Positions 11,778 through 15,000 of a DNA stretch of 15,000 nt are shown here, piece after piece. Numbering within the stretch: the stretch's first letter is position 1; each line of letters starts with the position of its first letter. A program made the translations under genes and the position numbers. This DNA is from Penaeus vannamei (taxonomy: Eukaryota > Arthropoda > Malacostraca > Decapoda > Penaeidae). Location: contig NC_091573.1 in the NCBI RefSeq assembly GCF_042767895.1, positions 33,987,238 to 34,002,237 on the forward strand. The letters run 5' to 3'. The notes under the pieces were generated by a model. The model was not told the origin of the DNA. It was given only the letters and a program-made list of their open reading frames with translations, and did no database searches.

Positions 11778-12839
11778 GGAAGAACAGGGGAAGGGAGAGA
11801 ATAAAGAGAAGAGAAAGGAGAAATAGATAAACCGGAAGAAAGAAGATTAGGAAGAACAGGGGAAGAGAGAGAATAAAGAGAAGAGGAAGGAGAAATAGAT
11901 AAACCGGAAGAAAGAAGAATAGAAGAACAGGGGAAGAGAGAGAATAAAGAGGAGAGAAAGGAGAAATAGATAAACCGGAAGAAAGAAGATTAGGAAGAAC
12001 AGGGGAAGAGAGAGAATAAAGAGAAGAGAAAGGAGAAATAGATAAACCGGAAGAAAGAAGATTAGGAAGAACAGGGGAAGAGAGAGAATAAAGAGAAGAG
12101 AAAGGAGAAATAGATAAACCGGAAGAAAGAAGATTAGGAAGAACAGGGGAAGAGAGAGAATAAAGAGAAGAGAAAGGAGAAATAGACAAACCGGAAGAAA
12201 GAAGATTAGGAAGAACAGGGGAAGAGAGAGAATAAAATGGAGAGAAAGGAGAAATGGATAAACCGGAAGAAAGAAGATTAGGAAGAACAGGGGAAGAGAG
12301 AGAATAAAGAGAAGAGAAAGGAGAAATAGATAAACCGGAAGAAAGAAGATTAAGAAGAACAGGGGAAGAGAGAGAATAAAATGGAGAGAAAGGAGAAATG
12401 GATAAACCGGAAGAAAGAAGATTAGGAAGAACAGGGGAAGAGAGAGAATAAAGAGGAGGGAAAGGAGAAATAGATAAACCGGAAGAAAGAAGATTAGGAA
12501 GAACAGGGGAAGAGAGAGAATAAAGAGGATGGAAAGGAGAAATAGATAAACCGGAAGAAAGAAGATTAGGAAGAACAGGGGAAGAGAGAGAATAAAGAGG
12601 ATGGAAAGGAGAAATAGATAAACCGGAAGAAAGAAGATTAGGAAGAACAGGGGAAGAGAGAGAATAAAGAGAAGAGAAAGGAGAAATAGATAGACCGGAA
12701 GAAAGAAGATTAGGAAGAACAGGGGAAGAGAGAGAATAAAGAGGATGGAAAGGAGAAATAGGTAAAGCGGAAGAAAGAAGAGTAGGGAGAACAGGGGAAG
12801 GGAGAGAATAAAGACAAGAGAAAGGAGAAATAGATAAAC

Positions 12840-13040
12840 CGGAAGAAAGAAGATTAGGAAGAACAGGGGAAGAGAGAGAATAAAGAGTAGAGAAAAAGGA
12901 GAAATGGATAAACCAGAAGAAAGAAGATTAGGAAGAACAGGGGAAGAGAAAGAATAAAGAGTAGAGAAAAAGGAGATATGGATAAACCGGAATAGAATAG
13001 AAGAATAGAAGTAACATGTAAGAAGAAAAGAAGAAAGAAG
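12840..13040. repeat. degenerate right edge of the satellite
   Basis: The last two monomers carry GAGTAGAGAAAAAGG in place of GAGAAGAGAAAGG, then AAATGG and CCAG, then GATATGG. After GATAAACCGGAATAGAAT the consensus is lost and the sequence runs AGAATAGAAG TAACATGTAA GAAGAA (13,002-13,027) into A/G-rich DNA and then unique sequence. Gradual divergence at an array edge is normal for satellites homogenised by unequal exchange, because edge monomers escape homogenisation. The left edge at 346 is by contrast abrupt. Confidence 0.75.
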
Positions 13041-13132
13041 TATCACTTTATGCTCGAAAATATAACGGTTGGTTTTACGCTCGGGTTTGAAATTGGACAG
13101 TTTCCCGCGCGCGCCAAAAAAAAAAAAAAAAT
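13041..13132. other. unique right flank with CG run and A16
   Basis: Non-repetitive sequence follows the satellite. It includes a (CG)4-like alternating purine-pyrimidine run, CGCGCGCGC, at 13,106-13,114, directly before A16 at 13,116-13,131. No start codon with a believable frame, tRNA fold or transposon end is apparent. The (CG)n stretch is short and CpG-dense in an otherwise CpG-poor window. Confidence 0.65.
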
Positions 13133-13302
13133 CCCCCGATCAGCTGATGACTTCCCCCCTCCCCTCCCCCCTCCCCCGATCAGCTGATGACTTCCCCCCC
13201 CCCTCCCCCCTCCCCCGATCAGCTGATGACTTCCCCCCCCTCCCCCCTCCCCCGATCAGCTGATGACTTCCCCCCCCCTCCCCCCTCCCCCGATCAGCTG
13301 AT
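13133..13302. repeat. five-copy palindrome/C-tract minisatellite (37-40 bp unit)
   Basis: GATCAGCTGATGACTTC starts at 13,138, 13,178, 13,217, 13,254 and 13,292, so the spacings are 40, 39, 37 and 38 bp. Between copies lie C-runs broken by single T residues (for example C8-T-C6-T-C5). ATCAGCTGAT is a perfect 10-bp palindrome containing CAGCTG, an E-box core of the CANNTG class bound by bHLH proteins. The C-tracts give runs of five or more Gs on the minus strand, so each spacer could form a G-quadruplex there and an i-motif on the + strand. Length differences between copies come from the C-runs. A regulatory role is only a possibility. Confidence 0.85.
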
Positions 13303-13334
13303 GACTTCTAGATCTCGGAAGACATCTTGAAGTC
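13303..13334. other. imperfect hairpin closing the minisatellite
   Basis: Arm 13,303-13,313 (GACTTCTAGAT) is the inverted complement of 13,324-13,334 (ATCTTGAAGTC) at 10 of 11 positions, around a 10-base loop (CTCGGAAGAC). The left arm begins with the GACTTC that ends the fifth minisatellite copy, so the right arm is an inverted relic of it. Function unknown. Confidence 0.6.
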
Positions 13335-13337
13335 GAA

Positions 13338-13362
13338 CCCCCCCCCCCTCCCCCCTCCCCCC
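13338..13362. repeat. sixth C-rich tract
   Basis: A C-run interrupted by single T residues, of the same form as the minisatellite spacers but without the GATCAGCTGATGACTTC core beside it. On the minus strand it supplies at least three long G-runs and so adds to the G-quadruplex potential of this 230-bp stretch. Confidence 0.75.
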
Positions 13363-13490
13363 ATCTCTGGGTTACTCATAGGGTTGCCAGTGCTGTTATT
13401 ATCACTGATATCTTTCAGTCGTTATTTCTGTTGTTGTTTATATTATTATCATCCTTATGAATTTATCATATTTTTATCATTATCCTTATC
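13363..13490. other. AT-rich low-complexity spacer, no gene seen
   Basis: AT-rich sequence with many TTAT, ATTATC and CATCCTTAT triplet-like runs, especially from 13,435. Short open frames exist but continue into microsatellite and have no recognisable protein features. Confidence 0.6.
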
Positions 13491-13567
13491 ATCACAAACG
13501 CACACACACAAAAACACACATACATGCACATACAAAAACACACACTCATACACACACACATACATAT

Positions 13568-13571
<4 letters not shown>
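13491..13571. repeat. interrupted (CA)n microsatellite
   Basis: CACACA runs are broken by AAAA, CATACATG and CTCATA interruptions, ending in TACATATATA immediately before the GA run. The number of interruptions suggests an older, decayed repeat compared with the perfect GA run next to it. Confidence 0.9.
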
Positions 13572-13662
<91 letters not shown>

Positions 13663-13680
13663 GAAGGAAGGAGAGAGAAA
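13572..13680. repeat. (GA)n microsatellite, 79 bp perfect, with purine tail
   Basis: Perfect GA alternation spans 13,572-13,650, followed by GGAGAGAGAG and an imperfect AAGAAGGAAGGAGAGAGAAA tail. It is inverted relative to the (CT)n runs at 13,766-13,835 and 14,001-14,056, so it can pair with them in single-stranded form. Glu/Arg-rich frames through it are artefacts of the repeat. Confidence 0.95.
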
Positions 13681-13760
13681 TAAATATATGTGTATCTATA
13701 TCAGTATTTTACATGCACATATACATATATCATATTTTCCTCATCCTTATCATCATCTCT

Positions 13761-13765
<5 letters not shown>
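13681..13765. other. AT-rich spacer between GA and CT microsatellites
   Basis: Sequence rich in ATAT, ACATGCACATATACATATAT and CATCCTTATCATC. Nothing functional is seen. It would form the loop region if the flanking GA and CT runs paired. Confidence 0.6.
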
Positions 13766-13840
<75 letters not shown>

Positions 13841-13897
13841 CTCTCTCTCTCTCCTCTCTCTCTCTTCTCTCTCTCTTCTCTCTCTCTCTCTCTCTCT
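13766..13897. repeat. (CT)n microsatellite
   Basis: Perfect TC alternation covers 13,766-13,835, then CT runs broken by extra C or T residues continue to about 13,897. Ser/Leu repeat frames here are translation artefacts of a dinucleotide repeat. Confidence 0.95.
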
Positions 13898-14340
<443 letters not shown>

Positions 14341-14600
14341 TCGGTGCTTACTCGCCCTCATGTAACACAATGTTATCAGATGTTCAATAAAAGAAACATG
14401 TTCAATAAATATTAGTTTATTTACCAAAGAGTCTACAGATTTATGTTGTTTTTAGACGGTTCTCTTTTATCAGACTCTTCTCCATCTACAACCTTCATCA
14501 CTGTCTTCGTCACTCATGCTCTTCGTTGCAGAGAAGATCTGGTGTCGGGTGTCGCAGTCCGGTAAAATCGACCTTATGGCTTTTTCTTTTCGTTAAGGCC
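14341..14600. other. unique AT-rich sequence, no gene recognised
   Basis: First non-repetitive stretch to the right of the microsatellites. It contains the paired AATAAA repeats described separately and a moderately GC-rich part (about 14,520-14,600) with CTCTTCGTTGCAGAG and GGTGTCGGGTGTCGCAGTCCGG. I see no open reading frame of useful length and no splice-site pair that I could defend. Confidence 0.55.
14380..14409 (+). repeat. 18-bp tandem repeat with two AATAAA hexamers
   Basis: ATGTTCAATAAA occurs at 14,380-14,391 and 14,398-14,409, an 18-bp period, giving AATAAA at 14,386 and 14,404. AATAAA is the canonical animal poly(A) signal. With no identifiable upstream exon it could equally be chance in AT-rich DNA. 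No clear GT-rich downstream element was noted. Confidence 0.4.
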
Positions 14601-14865
14601 GTGACGCGCTAGCCACTTTTTTCCATCAATTTTTTTTTTTTTTAACAAATTTATCTTATCGTCAATACAAATATTCTCGAATATAGCTCTTGATTTGACT
14701 ATGCTTGGCTAAAAAAAAAAAAAAAAATAGTTGACGGAAAGGTCTTTTTTTCAGACGGAAACGATCATTATCGTCTGACTGGAAAATCGACAACTCGCTC
14801 AAAAATGGACAAAATTTTCAGAAAATTGTCCCAAAAATGACGGAAAAAAAATGCTAGTGTGACAG
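14601..14865. mobile_element. candidate MITE, about 265 bp, imperfect 33-bp TIRs
   Basis: The left end 14,601-14,633 (beginning GTGACGCGCTAGCCACTTTT) matches the inverted complement of 14,833-14,865 (ending TGCTAGTGTGACAG) at about 24 of 33 positions, including CTAGC, a T6 run and TTCC.TCA. Two mismatches are CG versus CA, as expected from CpG decay. Inside lie T14 (14,630-14,643), A17 (14,711-14,727) and nested stems: 14,729-14,736 with 14,788-14,795, 14,751-14,757 with 14,772-14,778, and 14,807-14,831. GACGGAAA recurs at 14,733, 14,754 and 14,839. There is no transposase, as expected for a non-autonomous element. No clear target-site duplication was found, so family and exact ends are uncertain. 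Confidence 0.45.
14807..14831. other. bulged hairpin inside the candidate MITE
   Basis: GGACAAAATTTT, a CAG loop, then AAAATTGTCC form a 10-bp stem with a two-base AA bulge on the left arm. Small secondary structures of this type are common in foldback and MITE interiors. Confidence 0.55.
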
Positions 14866-15000
14866 TACTTTTAGTTTGAACGTTTCACTGTACCCGTCCC
14901 TATCTATCTATCTATCTTTTTCAGATAGAAAAAGATATATAGATAATCCTCTTCGTTATATCCTTGGTAGACGCTAGCCACTCCCACTAGACACTCTTCT
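14866..15000. other. unique AT-rich right end with TATC hairpin
   Basis: No gene is seen. A (TATC)n run at about 14,901-14,916 leads into an inverted repeat. TATCTTTTT at 14,913-14,921 pairs perfectly with AAAAAGATA at 14,929-14,937 across a 7-base loop, and the stem extends outward to 14,905 and 14,945 with one mismatch. Further right, CGCTAGCCACT at 14,972-14,982 repeats 14,607-14,617 from the left end of the candidate MITE in the same orientation. Confidence 0.6.

Larger units (their letters stand above)
346..13040. repeat. 72-bp purine-rich satellite array, about 175 monomers
   Basis: A head-to-tail array with a 72-bp period. For example, the AAACCGG motif recurs every 72 bases. The consensus starts GGAAGAACAGGGGAAGAGAG and passes through AATAAAG, AAGGAGAAATAGATAAACCGG and AAGAAAGAAGATTA. 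Its composition is A40 G24 T5 C3, or 37.5% GC and 89% purine on the + strand. All three + frames are closed in every monomer by TAA at unit position 25, TAG at 47 and TAA at 51. Two minus-strand frames are largely open. Most monomers differ by only a few bases. Variation is concentrated in the segment after AATAA, with five common forms: GAGAAGAGAAAGG, GAGGATGGAAAGG, GAGGAGAGAAAGG, AAAGGATGG and AAAGGAGAG. A 73-bp length class also occurs. The monomer is not one I recognise as a named family. It is best described as a satellite or macrosatellite; copy number depends on how well this locus was assembled. Confidence 0.97.

Noticed and set aside
346..13040. CRISPR-like array
   Set aside because: Monomers are contiguous and near-identical along their full length, with no unique spacers, and the context is eukaryotic.
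346..13040. Telomeric repeat, because each monomer contains TTAGG (arthropod telomere unit)
   Set aside because: Only one TTAGG per 72 bp and no tandem TTAGG run.
11269..13046. Two more minus-strand open frames (306 and 399 codons)
   Set aside because: Same satellite, same reason. They start at TTG and GTG and cross between two repeat frames at 73-bp monomers.
13069..13263. Short + frame with Lys run and Ser/Pro repeats
   Set aside because: TTG start, A16 tract and minisatellite C-tracts explain the whole sequence.
14560..14620. tRNA-derived SINE on the minus strand (AGTGGCTAGCGCGT resembles a D-arm)
   Set aside because: No convincing B-box or cloverleaf could be found at the right distance, and the segment fits better as a terminal inverted repeat.
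14960..15000. Second tRNA-like segment on the minus strand (GGGAGTGGCTAGCGTC)
   Set aside because: The downstream sequence lacks a B-box and turns into TATC repeat, and the window ends before the upstream part can be judged.

Overview
The window is almost entirely tandem and low-complexity repeat DNA of eukaryotic type. I see no convincing protein-coding gene and no rRNA, tRNA, CRISPR array or bacterial-style operon. Dense, long, nearly perfect (CT)n, (GA)n, (AT)n and (CA)n microsatellites, TATC runs, poly-A/T tracts and a very long satellite suggest a metazoan. The texture resembles decapod crustaceans such as penaeid shrimps, whose genomes are known for very high microsatellite content. The taxon is an inference from texture, not from a gene.

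Layout: 1-205 is a (CT)n/C-rich pyrimidine block and 206-345 is a short unique left flank. From 346 to about 13,040 there is a single satellite array of about 175 head-to-tail monomers of 72 bp. The consensus reads A40 G24 T5 C3, so it is 89% purine on the + strand. Monomers differ mainly at a few diagnostic sites: an A/G-rich middle segment around unit positions 28-38, a GGGAG versus GAGAG choice, and a one-base-longer 73-bp form. The 73-bp form is absent from most of the left 4.6 kb, scattered from 4,980, and paired in a phased six-monomer (434 bp) higher-order pattern near 10.0-11.3 kb. A junction-like segment at 611-677 shares a motif with the right edge of the array near 13,002-13,027.

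To the right, 13,041-13,132 is unique sequence with a CG run and A16. 13,133-13,302 is a five-copy minisatellite pairing a 10-bp palindrome (containing the E-box CAGCTG) with C-rich, G4/i-motif-capable tracts, followed by an 11-bp-arm hairpin. 13,491-14,340 is a chain of microsatellites (CA, GA, CT, AT, CT). 14,341-15,000 is mostly unique AT-rich DNA. It holds two tandem AATAAA-containing repeats, a roughly 265-bp candidate MITE with 33-bp imperfect terminal inverted repeats, and a TATC-derived hairpin.

Long open frames exist on the minus strand across the satellite only because the 72-bp period is a multiple of three and the pyrimidine-rich strand rarely contains stop codons. They begin at TTG or GTG, not ATG, and encode a monotonous Leu/Phe/Ser repeat, so I treat them as artefacts. 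No genes work together here. The interest lies in the satellite's internal evolution, its strand asymmetry and non-B-DNA potential, and the structured repeats on its right side.
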